64,000 nucleotides of DNA. Source: Nonlabens sp. YIK11 (GTDB lineage Bacteria > Bacteroidota > Bacteroidia > Flavobacteriales > Flavobacteriaceae). The notes beneath the pieces were generated by a model that worked only from the letters and a program-made list of their open reading frames with translations, was not told the DNA's origin and ran no database searches. Positions 54,178-63,238 of this stretch are shown here, piece after piece (positions within the stretch are counted from its first letter, which is position 1; every line of letters starts with the position of its first letter). Location of the stretch: assembly GCF_001413925.1 (NCBI RefSeq), contig NZ_LBMJ01000001.1:1590001-1654000 (forward strand), written 5' to 3'. A program made the translations under genes and the position numbers.

Positions 54178-54980
54178 AACAGCACTTCTTCTACATATTT
54201 GCCTGTTTTCTGCTGCTTTCCAGCACTGCATATGCGCAGTTTGAAATTCCTGAAAAGCCCAGCAGTGAATCAAAACAAACGGCAGTTTACGATTATGTGG
54301 ATTTGCTGGACTCTAGTCAGAAAGCTGCATTGACCAGCAAACTGTTGCGTTATGCAGATAGCACGAGTACACAAATCGTGGTGGCGATCATAGGTAGTAC
54401 AGATGGTCAAGATATTTCAATGGTGTCTGCAGAATGGGGCCAGCAATGGGGCATAGGTCAGGCAGGTGAAGATAACGGTATTCTAATTCTGCTGGCTCGA
54501 GATGATAGACGCGTTGATATCGCTACAGGCTACGGCATCGAATACCGGTTAACCGATTTGATGTCAGAGCGCATCATCAATCGTGTTATCATCCCAGAGT
54601 TTAAAAGAGGCGATTACTACGCAGGGCTAGACAAAGCCGCTGATGCTATTTTCGCTGCGCTAAACGGCGAGTTTACCGAAACTCGGGATTTCTCAAAAAG
54701 TTCTGGTGTGCCGGTTCAAGCGATCATCGTCTTGGGCTTTATCATTCTAGTCATTATCATGAGTATCAAAAACCGAAACAACGATGGTAATAACGGCGGC
54801 CGCAGATCTGGCGCTTCTTTACTAGACATTATTGTACTCAGCAGTTTGGGTCGCGGTGGTTTTGGCGGTGGTGGCAGTTTTGGCGGTGGTTCCAGCGGCG
54901 GCTTTGGCGGCGGCGGCGGTTTCGGTGGTGGCTTTGGCGGCGGCGGCTTTGGTGGCGGCGGCGCTAGTGGTGGATGGTAG
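54174..54980 (+). CDS. TPM domain membrane protein with glycine-rich tail
   Basis: A 268-aa exported protein (YgcG type): signal peptide ending SSTAYAQ, TPM domain (about 35-165: VYDYVDLLDSSQKAALTSKLLRYADSTSTQIVVAIIG, EDNGILILLARDDRRVDIATGYGIEYRLTD), one transmembrane helix (about 180-198, VQAIIVLGFIILVIIMSI) and a C-terminal stretch of almost only Gly, Phe and Ser. The start is TTG overlapping the previous TGA (TTGA), so translation is coupled. Same operon as lemA. Confidence 0.9.
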   Translation: MKQHFFYIFACFLLLSSTAYAQFEIPEKPSSESKQTAVYDYVDLLDSSQKAALTSKLLRYADSTSTQIVVAIIGSTDGQDISMVSAEWGQQWGIGQAGEDNGILILLARDDRRVDIATGYGIEYRLTDLMSERIINRVIIPEFKRGDYYAGLDKAADAIFAALNGEFTETRDFSKSSGVPVQAIIVLGFIILVIIMSIKNRNNDGNNGGRRSGASLLDIIVLSSLGRGGFGGGGSFGGGSSGGFGGGGGFGGGFGGGGFGGGGASGGW

Positions 54981-55148
54981 GTTGATCTCAATTCTCCATT
55001 TCGTTTTTAAAAATTCGTATAGCTGCATTTAAAGTTTTTCTACTTGGCTTACCTTTTCGTACATCTTTGAAGCCCGTACAAGTGTTTGGATCAAAGGCTT
55101 TTATAAAATTTGGCACTTTCATTGATTGGGATTTAAAAAATCCAGATC

Positions 55149-55565
55149 ATGAGAAAACTATACTTGCTTTTTATCGTCCTTAGTTTAAGTTTCATTTCTT
55201 GTGATCCTCTAACCGATTGTATCATTCCTACCAGACCCGAACTGCCCAGTTCAATTTTCAATACCGCAGTGGCAGGTCAGTATTATGAACATAGTTTGAG
55301 AGCTCAAGTGAATAACGATCCTCGTGATGACAGTTATTTCTACTACTTTACGGTAACTGGTTTACCTAGAGGTATGGATTACGAACAGGAAGGACGTAGA
55401 CTTTTCATATTTGGCAACCCATCAGAGCGTGGCGATTACAGAATACGTGTATTTCTAACGGTAGAACCCATTTTCTTCACAGACGATGATGGAGGCATCT
55501 TGGAAGACGGCGATACGCTTTGTGAAGACTCGACCTCACGGGATTACACCTTAAGCGTGAGATAA
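55149..55565 (+). CDS. Small lipoprotein with Ig-like domain
   Basis: A 138-aa predicted lipoprotein: MRKLYLLFIVLSLSFISC has the lipobox F-I-S-C. The mature part resembles a small bacterial Ig-like domain with the pattern FTVTGLPRGMDYEQEGRRLFIFGNPSERGDYRIRV, close to putative-Ig motifs (GLPxGL…GxPxxxGxYxxxV). Six cysteines could form disulfides. Function unknown. Confidence 0.75.
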   Translation: MRKLYLLFIVLSLSFISCDPLTDCIIPTRPELPSSIFNTAVAGQYYEHSLRAQVNNDPRDDSYFYYFTVTGLPRGMDYEQEGRRLFIFGNPSERGDYRIRVFLTVEPIFFTDDDGGILEDGDTLCEDSTSRDYTLSVR

Positions 55566-55605
55566 TAGTTACGCCAATAGATAGCTAATGCTTTTTGAAT
55601 AAGCG

Positions 55606-55613
55606 TACCTTTG
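55606..55613 (+). promoter_or_regulatory. -7 promoter box of the DEAD-box helicase gene
   Basis: TACCTTTG matches TAnnTTTG, 16 nt before the ATG at 55630. Confidence 0.55.
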
Positions 55614-55629
55614 CAGCTTAATACATTAC

Positions 55630-56907
55630 ATGACATTTAAAGAATTGGGGCTCGACGAGTCCATCCTGAAAGCTTTACAGGACCAAGGATATGAGAATCC
55701 AACACCTATTCAAGCACAATCCATTCCCATCTTATTAAAAGGCAAGGACCTACTAGGCGTCGCACAGACCGGTACCGGTAAGACAGCTGCCTTTTCCATT
55801 CCTATCCTACAGCAATTGCTGGAAGGTGAAGGACCTAGAAAGAAGCGCAAGATCAGATCATTGGTGGTGACACCTACCAGAGAACTTGCGATACAGATTG
55901 ATGAGAATTTTACCGCTTACGCGAAATACACCAACATCAAAAACACCGTCATTTATGGTGGTGTCAAACAAACCAAACAAGTCTACGCACTACATCAAGG
56001 TGTCGATGTACTCGTCGCAACACCTGGAAGGTTGTTAGATCTAATAAGCCAAAAGTATATTTCCCTGGCAGATATTGAGTATTTCGTACTCGATGAAGCT
56101 GATCAAATGCTGGACATGGGTTTTATCCATGACATCAAGAAACTACTAAAATTATTACCTAAACAACGTCAATCGCTGTTTTTTAGCGCGACCATGCCTA
56201 AGGCGATCGTGGAACTTTCCCGACAAATTTTGGGAGATTTTGAGCGCGTGACCATCGAGCCAGAAAAAACCACTGCCGAAAAAGTAGAACAACGCATCTA
56301 TCACGTCAACAAGAAAAATAAGACTAACCTATTGGTCCACCTTCTTGAAACTGACATGAATGATTCCACGCTTGTTTTTTCCAGAACAAAGCATGGTGCT
56401 AACAAGATCGTTAAAGACCTTGAAAAAGCAGGGATCAAAAGTGCCGCCATTCACGGTAACAAATCACAAGTGGCGCGCCAGCGTGCGCTAGGTGATTTTA
56501 AAGATGGAAAATTACAGGCGCTTGTGGCGACAGATATTGCCGCTCGCGGTATCGACATCGACGAGCTTGCATATGTGATCAACTATGACTTGCCTAACGT
56601 TTCAGAATCTTATGTGCACCGTATAGGTCGTACAGGTAGAGCTGGAGCTAGTGGTATGGCAGCTAGTTTTTGTATGCTGGAAGAACGACCTTTTTTGAAG
56701 GACATTGAAAAATTGATCCAGACAAAAATACCTGTGGTAGACGATCATCCATTTGAATTTAAAATGGAAGACGCGGCAGAACCTAGTTTGAAAAAACAAG
56801 GAGGCAATCGTGGTCGCGGCGGTGGTCGCAATTCAAGACCATCTGGCGGCAAACCTAAATCTACTGGGAATCGCAATAAGAATAGAAGCCGCAGCTCCAA
56901 TTCTTAA
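55630..56907 (+). CDS. DEAD-box ATP-dependent RNA helicase
   Basis: A 425-aa RhlE-like helicase for ribosome assembly or RNA turnover. Motifs in order: Q motif (NPTPIQAQSIP), AQTGTGKTAAF, PTRELAIQ, TPGRLLD, DEAD in VLDEADQMLDMGF, SAT, then HGNKSQ, VATDIAARGIDID and HRIGRTGR. A basic Gly/Arg/Ser tail (about 385-425) likely binds RNA. A terminator follows. Confidence 0.95.
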   Translation: MTFKELGLDESILKALQDQGYENPTPIQAQSIPILLKGKDLLGVAQTGTGKTAAFSIPILQQLLEGEGPRKKRKIRSLVVTPTRELAIQIDENFTAYAKYTNIKNTVIYGGVKQTKQVYALHQGVDVLVATPGRLLDLISQKYISLADIEYFVLDEADQMLDMGFIHDIKKLLKLLPKQRQSLFFSATMPKAIVELSRQILGDFERVTIEPEKTTAEKVEQRIYHVNKKNKTNLLVHLLETDMNDSTLVFSRTKHGANKIVKDLEKAGIKSAAIHGNKSQVARQRALGDFKDGKLQALVATDIAARGIDIDELAYVINYDLPNVSESYVHRIGRTGRAGASGMAASFCMLEERPFLKDIEKLIQTKIPVVDDHPFEFKMEDAAEPSLKKQGGNRGRGGGRNSRPSGGKPKSTGNRNKNRSRSSNS

Positions 56908-56930
56908 TGGATCTTCTAGAATAAACTAAA

Positions 56931-56948
56931 AGCGACTTAAGAGTCGCT
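56931..56948 (+). terminator. Terminator of the DEAD-box gene
   Basis: Stem AGCGACT / AGTCGCT with TAAG loop, preceded by AAA and followed by T8. Confidence 0.85.
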
Positions 56949-56984
56949 TTTTTTATGGTTGAAAGTTAATGTTGGTAGATATTT

Positions 56985-57000
56985 CGCTTTCGCGAAAGCG
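56985..57000. repeat. Palindrome copy 16 (intergenic)
   Basis: Perfect copy between the convergent helicase and GNAT genes; right flank AACTCATCAA. Confidence 0.9.
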
Positions 57001-57014
57001 AACTCATCAAGAGC

Positions 57015-57533
57015 CTATTTCTTATTTAAAACGGGTCGTTCAAAAAGTGCATTTAGGGACAGTTCCATTTGTACCTGTCCTACTTTTTCAAATCCCAACC
57101 TCTCATAATACTGGCAAAGGCCGTCGTTAGTTGCATCGCAATCCAATCTCAGGAATTGTTTTTTGGCTATGAGGGCTTTTTGAAATATGCGATGGATGAG
57201 GTGCGATCCGATTTTCTGTCCCTTAAAATCTGGGTCAACGACCAAGGAATGAATATAGTAGGCGCTTTCTTCTTTCTTGCCCCAATACTTGAGGTCCACA
57301 TCCATCAAGCGATACGTAGCGATGAGTTTTTCATCCTTATACACAAAGGTAAACTGACCCTTTTCGAATCCTTCTTGTAGCCATTCCAATCGTTCGGCTG
57401 GTGGATCGAGCCAGTAACTCCATTGCTTGATATTTTGGGATTGAAGCCGTTGTGCAGCCTTCTTCAATAAACTTATCGCATCGGTAATTTGCGAAGCTTT
57501 GGGAGTTGTATAAATAAAGTGGTGGTCCTGCAT
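57015..57533 (-). CDS. GNAT family N-acetyltransferase
   Basis: A 172-aa protein with the GNAT acetyl-CoA fold; motif A is visible as LVVDPDFKGQKIGSHLIHRIFQKA (about 97-120), followed by RLDCDATNDGLCQYYERLGFEKVG. Acceptor substrate unknown. Monocistronic on the minus strand. Confidence 0.9.
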   Translation of the reverse strand: MQDHHFIYTTPKASQITDAISLLKKAAQRLQSQNIKQWSYWLDPPAERLEWLQEGFEKGQFTFVYKDEKLIATYRLMDVDLKYWGKKEESAYYIHSLVVDPDFKGQKIGSHLIHRIFQKALIAKKQFLRLDCDATNDGLCQYYERLGFEKVGQVQMELSLNALFERPVLNKK

Positions 57534-57620
57534 TTTTGGCTCTTGTTATTTTGGTAGCGCGTTCAACTAGCGTGGTTGAGCAGTGATGGCATCCTAAATC
57601 CCAAACCCATTACAATCCAC

Positions 57621-57628
57621 TATCTTTG
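57621..57628 (+). promoter_or_regulatory. -7 promoter box of the SulP gene
   Basis: TATCTTTG matches TAnnTTTG, 32 nt before the ATG at 57661. Confidence 0.55.
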
Positions 57629-57660
57629 CGCCCTTAAAAATTACATTTAAAATTTATTCC

Positions 57661-59271
57661 ATGAAGCTATTCAACAACTTTATAGGCAATCCCAAAAATG
57701 ATATTCTTTCTGGGCTTACTGTGGCCCTAGCACTGGTGCCAGAAGCGGTCGCTTTTGCCTTTGTAGCTGGTGTCGATCCTATGGTGGGATTGTATGGAGC
57801 TTTTATGATGGGATTGATTACGGCGCTTTTTGGCGGTAGACCTGGAATGATTTCTGGTGCTACGGGTGCCACCGCGATCGTTATGGTGCTGTTGATCAAG
57901 ACTGGTAATGAAGTAGGTCTGGCAATGGACACGCCTTATGAAAATCTAGGATTGCAGTGGTTGTTTATCACATTGCTGCTAGTAGGTGTGATACAGATGG
58001 CAGCTGGTTTTTTGCGATTGGGCAAATTTGTAAGATTGATTCCGCATCCTGTGATGATGGGATTTGTGAACGGTCTGGCCATCGTTATCTTTTTGGCACA
58101 ATTGGATTTTTTCAAGACAGGAACTGGAGATGCTAAGGAATGGATGACAGGTGCGTCTTTGTATATTTTGCTGGCGCTTGTGGGACTTACCATGGCAATC
58201 ATGTACTTTTTGCCTAAAGTCACCAAAGCATTACCAGCAGCATTGGTAGCTATCGCTGTCGTTGCTGGGATCACCATATTTGGCAATCTAGATGTGGCTA
58301 CGGTAGGCTCTTTTATCAGAGATGGTGGCGGCGATGGTATGCAAGGTTCCTTACCTGAATTTCAATTCCAGATCTTTACATTGCTGGATACTCTTCAAGG
58401 CAATTGGTCACTTATTCTAGGTACCGCCGTGACATTGGCTGCGGTAGGTCTGATTGAATCTTTGATGACTTTGAATCTAGTTGATGACCTTACTGAAACT
58501 CGTGGTAGCGGGAATCGTGAATGTGTGGCTCAAGGAGCTGGTAATCTTGTCAACGGACTTTTCGGTGGTATGGGCGGTTGCGCCATGATAGGTCAATCCA
58601 TCATCAATGTCAATTCAGGTGGAAGAGGTAGACTTTCTGGAGTGGTTGCAGCAATTGCATTGTTGATTTTCATTTTGTTCGGTGCGCCGGTAATAGAGCA
58701 AATTCCTATCGCAGCTCTCGTGGGTGTGATGTTTATGGTCGTCATAGGAACCTTTGCATGGTCCAGCTTTAGGATTATTAATAAAATACCGCTGGCAGAT
58801 TTAATTGTTTTGATCACTGTAAGTGCGATTACCGTATGGCAAGATCTAGCGATTGCGGTTGTGACTGGTGTGATTATGAGTGCGCTGGTATTTGCATGGA
58901 ATAGTGCCAAAAGAATTAGAGCTAGAAAAAGCCTTAAGCCAGATGGAACCAAGGTGTATGAAATTTGGGGACCGCTGTTTTTTGGATCTGTAACAGCCTT
59001 CAATTCAAAATTTGACCCTAAAAATGATCCGGATAAGATTGAGATCGACTTTATGGAATCCAGAGTGCAAGACCATAGTGGAGTAGAGGCTTTGCGATCT
59101 GTTGGGAACAAATATCTGGATCTGGGCAAGCAAATCAAGCTCACGCATTTGAGTCCAGAGTGTCAAGCGTTATTGATCAAGCGCAATCCAGAATTTGAAA
59201 CAGTGATCGAAACCAGTATTGAAGATCCACGCTATCATATTGCAACGGATCTTCTGGATGCTGAGGTTTAA
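57661..59271 (+). CDS. SulP family inorganic anion transporter
   Basis: A 536-aa inner-membrane transporter of the SLC26/SulP family (sulfate, bicarbonate or other anions). About twelve hydrophobic segments span residues 12-410 with typical motifs (SGLTVALALVPEAVAFAFVAGV, GGRPGMISGATGATAIVM, GNLVNGLFGGMGGCAMIGQSIIN), and a C-terminal STAS domain (about 435-520, VYEIWGPLFFGS…MESRVQDHSGVEALRSV). The exact anion cannot be told. Confidence 0.93.
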   Translation: MKLFNNFIGNPKNDILSGLTVALALVPEAVAFAFVAGVDPMVGLYGAFMMGLITALFGGRPGMISGATGATAIVMVLLIKTGNEVGLAMDTPYENLGLQWLFITLLLVGVIQMAAGFLRLGKFVRLIPHPVMMGFVNGLAIVIFLAQLDFFKTGTGDAKEWMTGASLYILLALVGLTMAIMYFLPKVTKALPAALVAIAVVAGITIFGNLDVATVGSFIRDGGGDGMQGSLPEFQFQIFTLLDTLQGNWSLILGTAVTLAAVGLIESLMTLNLVDDLTETRGSGNRECVAQGAGNLVNGLFGGMGGCAMIGQSIINVNSGGRGRLSGVVAAIALLIFILFGAPVIEQIPIAALVGVMFMVVIGTFAWSSFRIINKIPLADLIVLITVSAITVWQDLAIAVVTGVIMSALVFAWNSAKRIRARKSLKPDGTKVYEIWGPLFFGSVTAFNSKFDPKNDPDKIEIDFMESRVQDHSGVEALRSVGNKYLDLGKQIKLTHLSPECQALLIKRNPEFETVIETSIEDPRYHIATDLLDAEV

Positions 59272-59289
59272 AGAATAATTTGAGAGCGG

Positions 59290-60021
59290 CTATTCTGCCT
59301 CATAGACCAGCTTCATAGTAATTGATGCTGTTTTTTCTTTGCTGCTGGTGTTATAGGTGCCACCCCAAGAATAATCCTCGGCGCTGTTTTGACCGGTAAT
59401 TTGAAATACGCCCATATCTGCAGATATCAAATCGCCCAAACCGCCACCAGAATTGGCAGCAATCTGCTCGGCACGTATTCTGGCGTCTTCAGTTGCTTTA
59501 GAGATCATCTCGATTTTGAGATCAGATAATTTGGTGTAGTAATATCTAGGCGACTGTGAGTAAAACTGCACTCCTTGATTGAGCAACTCGGTTACCTCGC
59601 GAGATATTTTCTCAATTTTTTCTACTTCATTGGATTGCACTTCTATGGTTTGGGAGAGTTCATATCCATTGAAGGTTTCACCTTGATAATTACCATTGGC
59701 TCCATAAATAGGCGTGGTGTTTTTAGAAGTATTTACAGAGCTAAATACCATTATGGATGGATCGATACCTTTCCCTTTGAGGTAGGTCTCAATCGTTTGT
59801 TTATTGCTGGCAATTTGCTCATAGGCATCGCTCAAAACTGGACTGCTCGCCGTGAACCTTCCTTCCCAAACAATCAAATCAGACACAAAATCCTGACTAC
59901 CTAGTCCGGTAACCTCAATGGTTCCCTGTTTTTGATTGCGATTCATAAAGGCATTTCCTAAAAAGATAGCAGACAGGACAATGGCCACTCCGAAGATGAT
60001 GGCACTTAAAGCATTTTTCAT
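59290..60021 (-). CDS. SIMPL domain protein
   Basis: A 243-aa protein with an N-terminal membrane anchor (about 5-25, ALSAIIFGVAIVLSAIFLG) and a periplasmic SIMPL domain (IEVTGLGSQDFVSDLIVWEGRF, YELSQTIEVQSNEVEKIEKISREVTELLNQGVQFYS, ATEDARIRAEQIAANSGG). Role unknown; relatives are oligomeric surface or periplasmic proteins. The ATG at 60021 is chosen over a TTG three codons upstream. Confidence 0.88.
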   Translation of the reverse strand: MKNALSAIIFGVAIVLSAIFLGNAFMNRNQKQGTIEVTGLGSQDFVSDLIVWEGRFTASSPVLSDAYEQIASNKQTIETYLKGKGIDPSIMVFSSVNTSKNTTPIYGANGNYQGETFNGYELSQTIEVQSNEVEKIEKISREVTELLNQGVQFYSQSPRYYYTKLSDLKIEMISKATEDARIRAEQIAANSGGGLGDLISADMGVFQITGQNSAEDYSWGGTYNTSSKEKTASITMKLVYEAE

Positions 60022-60110
60022 GAGGAACAAGTTATAAGGTTAAATGTAGTATAATTTTGAAAAATATAATGTTAGGCTTTGGTTACCTTGCCGTTGTAAA
60101 AAGTTTATCC

Positions 60111-60614
60111 ATGAAAAATACCTTGTACTTTTTGATTATCATCCTTCTTGCCTCGAGTTGTAAAAACCAGACAGATAGGATAGAAAATCCAGCCAGTGAT
60201 GAGGTTGAAGTTACGGCTCAAAAACCTACACCAGTTGATTTGAGTCAAACCGATTTTGACTTTAAAACCTTTGAGGCAAGCAACAGTGATACAGATCTTA
60301 CCAGTCCTACAAAATATGCGTTGTACTTGTACCCATCAACCTCTCGTGATTCACTGAAAATAGGAATGGATGTAGGAGGAATCATGATCGACGAGGAAAA
60401 AGCGGTGGCACTAGAAATGCCCGCAGGTGCGCTTTTCTACATCCGTAGCTATTACGCAGGTACTGGAAATAACTACTACGGTCTAGAAGAAAACGGCAAA
60501 TTGACCATCTACAAAGGCAACGTAGTAGAACCACATCCAGAAGCAGAGCCTGAGCCAACGGTTTATGAAAAAATACATTCGGTAGAAGTTTTTGCAGACT
60601 CTATTGCTCAATAA
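60111..60614 (+). CDS. Lipoprotein of unknown function
   Basis: A 167-aa predicted lipoprotein; MKNTLYFLIIILLASSC carries the lipobox A-S-S-C. The mature part includes an acidic linker, a short domain (YALYLYPSTSRDSLKIGMDVGGIMIDEEKAVALEMPAG, FYIRSYYAGTGNNYYGLEENGKLTIYKG) and an E/P-rich stretch. No family recognised. The frame opens upstream at 60057, but the lipoprotein signal fixes the ATG at 60111. Confidence 0.75.
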   Translation: MKNTLYFLIIILLASSCKNQTDRIENPASDEVEVTAQKPTPVDLSQTDFDFKTFEASNSDTDLTSPTKYALYLYPSTSRDSLKIGMDVGGIMIDEEKAVALEMPAGALFYIRSYYAGTGNNYYGLEENGKLTIYKGNVVEPHPEAEPEPTVYEKIHSVEVFADSIAQ

Positions 60615-60674
60615 TACTAGAAGGTAGGATAACTGCGTTAATGATACACAGTCGATCTCAAAAGCGACTTTTTC

Positions 60675-61475
60675 ATGCGTTTTCTTTTAGTGCTTTTCAT
60701 TTTATCTTTCTTTACGGTTGACGCTCAGGAATTGGATGTTACGAGTGGTGCGGTCGCTATTGATGATGGCTATGCGTATCTAGTCACCAATAATGAACCT
60801 TATCCCATTACGGTCAAGCTGGATCTCAAACCCAACAATCTTAAGGCGAATACTTCTAAGCGTGTATTTGTAGTGCCAGCACATAGCGAAAACTTTGAGA
60901 TACTCCAGCTGCACATGATCAAGCGAGATACTTACGGCTATAAAGCGAGCGCTTCATATCTCATAGGTAATCAAACCCAGGAACCACAGGATTTCTTGTA
61001 TCATTTGCCATATGCTAGAACCGCTTCCTACCGGGTTTCCCAAGGCAACAACAGCAGCAGTACACATCGTGGTAAATATGCAATCGACTTTAGCATGCCT
61101 ACGGGTACGCCGGTGCACGCCGCTCGTGGTGGCCTTGTCATCGCCGTTAGGGAAGATCAATCCTTAGGCTGCACAAAGCCGAAGTGTCTAGAGTATGCCA
61201 ACTACATCAAAATCCTTCATGAAGACGGCACCATTGCAGAATATACGCACCTCATGGTCAATGGCTCACTGGTACGCAAAGGCGATAAGGTCAATAAGGA
61301 CCAGCATATAGGCTATAGTGGCAATACCGGCTGGTCTACAGGTCCGCATTTGCACTTTACCGTGTATCGACCAGAGTTTTCTGGGCAGAACCGCACGATT
61401 CCCGTACGTTTCTGGCTGGGAAATTCCGTGGCGGCTTACGAGCTTCAAGAGAATCGGCATTATCGTAAGCCTTGA
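60675..61475 (+). CDS. M23 family metallopeptidase
   Basis: A 266-aa exported peptidoglycan endopeptidase candidate. Signal peptide MRFLLVLFILSFFTVDAQ, an N-terminal beta domain (about 20-130) and a C-terminal LytM domain with zinc ligands H and D in HRGKYAIDF (about 135-143), PVHAARGGLVIAV and H-x-H in GPHLHFTVY (about 224-232). All ligands are present, so it is likely active. Confidence 0.93.
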   Translation: MRFLLVLFILSFFTVDAQELDVTSGAVAIDDGYAYLVTNNEPYPITVKLDLKPNNLKANTSKRVFVVPAHSENFEILQLHMIKRDTYGYKASASYLIGNQTQEPQDFLYHLPYARTASYRVSQGNNSSSTHRGKYAIDFSMPTGTPVHAARGGLVIAVREDQSLGCTKPKCLEYANYIKILHEDGTIAEYTHLMVNGSLVRKGDKVNKDQHIGYSGNTGWSTGPHLHFTVYRPEFSGQNRTIPVRFWLGNSVAAYELQENRHYRKP

Positions 61476-61523
61476 TTTTAAAAGAATCCAGCTATTTATT
61501 TGTAGAGTAGATGGTTGGGAATT

Positions 61524-61539
61524 CGCTTTCGCGAAAGCG
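61524..61539. repeat. Palindrome copy 17 (intergenic)
   Basis: Perfect copy between the M23 peptidase and the carboxylase gene, upstream of the true carboxylase start. Confidence 0.9.
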
Positions 61540-61573
61540 AACTATTCCACATCATTTTCATCATCAAATGCTT

Positions 61574-61581
61574 TATTTTTG
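61574..61581 (+). promoter_or_regulatory. -7 promoter box of the acyl-CoA carboxylase gene
   Basis: TATTTTTG matches TAnnTTTG, 16 nt before the ATG at 61598, and so excludes the longer frame from 61511. Confidence 0.6.
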
Positions 61582-61597
61582 GGAAAAAGCACCTTGC

Positions 61598-63226
61598 ATG
61601 GATTTAGACTTCAACAAAAACGAAGATCACAATAAGTTACTATTATCGCAATTGCGTCAAAAACTGGCCAAAGTCAGTCTAGGTGGCGGCGAGAAGCGCA
61701 TTGAAAAGCATCATTCCAAAGGAAAGATGACTGCTCGTGAGCGTATTGACTACTTGCTGGACGATGCAGAAAAAGCAGTGGAAATCGCAGCGTTTGCTGG
61801 TGATGGCATGTATGCAGAACATGGCGGCTGTCCCAGTGGCGGCGTTGTTGTCAAAATAGGTCACGTTGCAGGTCGTCAAGTGATTGTCGTGGCAAATGAT
61901 GCTACCGTAAAGGCTGGTGCCTGGTTCCCGATTACGGGTAAGAAAAACCTACGAGCACAGGAAATTGCGATGGAGAACCGTTTGCCTATCATTTACCTGG
62001 TAGATAGTGCTGGCGTGTATTTGCCCATGCAGGATGAGATTTTCCCTGATAAAGAACATTTTGGACGCATATTTAGAAACAATGCCGTGATGAGCAGCAT
62101 GGGAATCACCCAGATTGCAGCCGTGATGGGTAGTTGTGTGGCCGGTGGTGCTTATCTGCCTATCATGAGTGATGAGGCGTTGATCGTTGATAAAACGGGC
62201 AGCATCTTTTTGGCAGGTAGTTACTTGGTAAAGGCAGCGATAGGCGAGAGCATTGATAACGAGACTCTAGGTGGCGCGACGACACACTGTGAGATAAGCG
62301 GTGTTACTGATTATAAAGCCAAAGACGACAAGGATGCGCTGGACAAGATCAAGCGCATCATGGACAAAATAGGCGATTATGACAAAGCTGGATTCAACAA
62401 GGTCAAAGCGGTCAAACCAGCCAAGGATCCATCAGAACTGTATGGTGTTTTGCCACGAGAGCGCAGCGCACAGTATGACATGATGGAAATTATCGAGCGG
62501 GTTATTGACGCAGATACTTTTGACGAATACAAAGCTGGCTATGGTCAAACCATTATCACGGGTTATGCTCGTATCAATGGTTGGGCGGTTGGAATCGTGG
62601 CCAACCAACGTAAGATTGTAAAGACCAAAAAGGGCGAAATGCAATTTGGCGGTGTGATATATAGCGATAGTGCAGATAAAGCCACAAGATTTATTGCCAA
62701 CTGTAACCAGAAGAAAATCCCGTTAGTGTTCTTGCAGGATGTTACTGGCTTTATGGTTGGTTCCAAAAGCGAACATGGCGGTATCATAAAAGATGGAGCA
62801 AAAATGGTGAGTGCCGTTTCCAACAGTGTGGTTCCTAAATTTACGATCGTGATAGGGAACAGCTATGGCGCTGGAAACTATGCCATGTGTGGAAAAGCAT
62901 ACGATCCACGATTGATCGTGGCATGGCCTAGTGCAGAACTTGCCGTGATGTCAGGAAATAGTGCTGCTAAAGTGCTGATGCAAATTGAAAAAGCTTCGCT
63001 AGAAAAATCGGGTAAGAAATTGACCGAAGAAGAAGAAAAAGAGCTTTTTGCCAAAACCAAAGACCGCTACGACGATCAGGTTTCACCGTACTATGCCGCT
63101 GCTAGAATCTGGACTGATGCGATCATTGACCCTATAGATACCAGGAAATGGATCTCCACGGGAATAGAAGCTGCCAATCATGCGCCTATTGCGAAGGACT
63201 TTAATCTTGGGGTGATACAGACGTAG
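61598..63226 (+). CDS. Acyl-CoA carboxylase carboxyltransferase subunit
   Basis: A 542-aa biotin-dependent carboxyltransferase subunit (propionyl-, methylcrotonyl- or related acyl-CoA carboxylase beta). Two crotonase-like halves: GGEKRIEKHHSKGKMTARERIDYLLDD, then VDSAGVYLPMQDEIFPD, GSCVAGGAYLPIMSDEALIV in the N half and ITGYARINGWAVGIVANQ, FLQDVTGFMVGSKSE and GNSYGAGNYAMCGKAYDPR in the C half. The VDSAGVYLP and LQDVTGFMVG motifs favour the methylcrotonyl/propionyl group. No biotin carboxylase subunit is adjacent. Start set by the promoter box. Confidence 0.92.
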   Translation: MDLDFNKNEDHNKLLLSQLRQKLAKVSLGGGEKRIEKHHSKGKMTARERIDYLLDDAEKAVEIAAFAGDGMYAEHGGCPSGGVVVKIGHVAGRQVIVVANDATVKAGAWFPITGKKNLRAQEIAMENRLPIIYLVDSAGVYLPMQDEIFPDKEHFGRIFRNNAVMSSMGITQIAAVMGSCVAGGAYLPIMSDEALIVDKTGSIFLAGSYLVKAAIGESIDNETLGGATTHCEISGVTDYKAKDDKDALDKIKRIMDKIGDYDKAGFNKVKAVKPAKDPSELYGVLPRERSAQYDMMEIIERVIDADTFDEYKAGYGQTIITGYARINGWAVGIVANQRKIVKTKKGEMQFGGVIYSDSADKATRFIANCNQKKIPLVFLQDVTGFMVGSKSEHGGIIKDGAKMVSAVSNSVVPKFTIVIGNSYGAGNYAMCGKAYDPRLIVAWPSAELAVMSGNSAAKVLMQIEKASLEKSGKKLTEEEEKELFAKTKDRYDDQVSPYYAAARIWTDAIIDPIDTRKWISTGIEAANHAPIAKDFNLGVIQT

Positions 63227-63238
63227 ACCTACGTACTC

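Noticed and set aside
54716..55032. Pro-rich minus-strand and Ala/Val-rich other-frame open frames
   Set aside because: Shadows of the glycine-rich tail codons of the TPM protein.
61511..61597. 29-codon extension of the carboxylase
   Set aside because: Contains a palindrome copy (SLSRKR) and lies upstream of the -7 box; family alignment begins at the later ATG.
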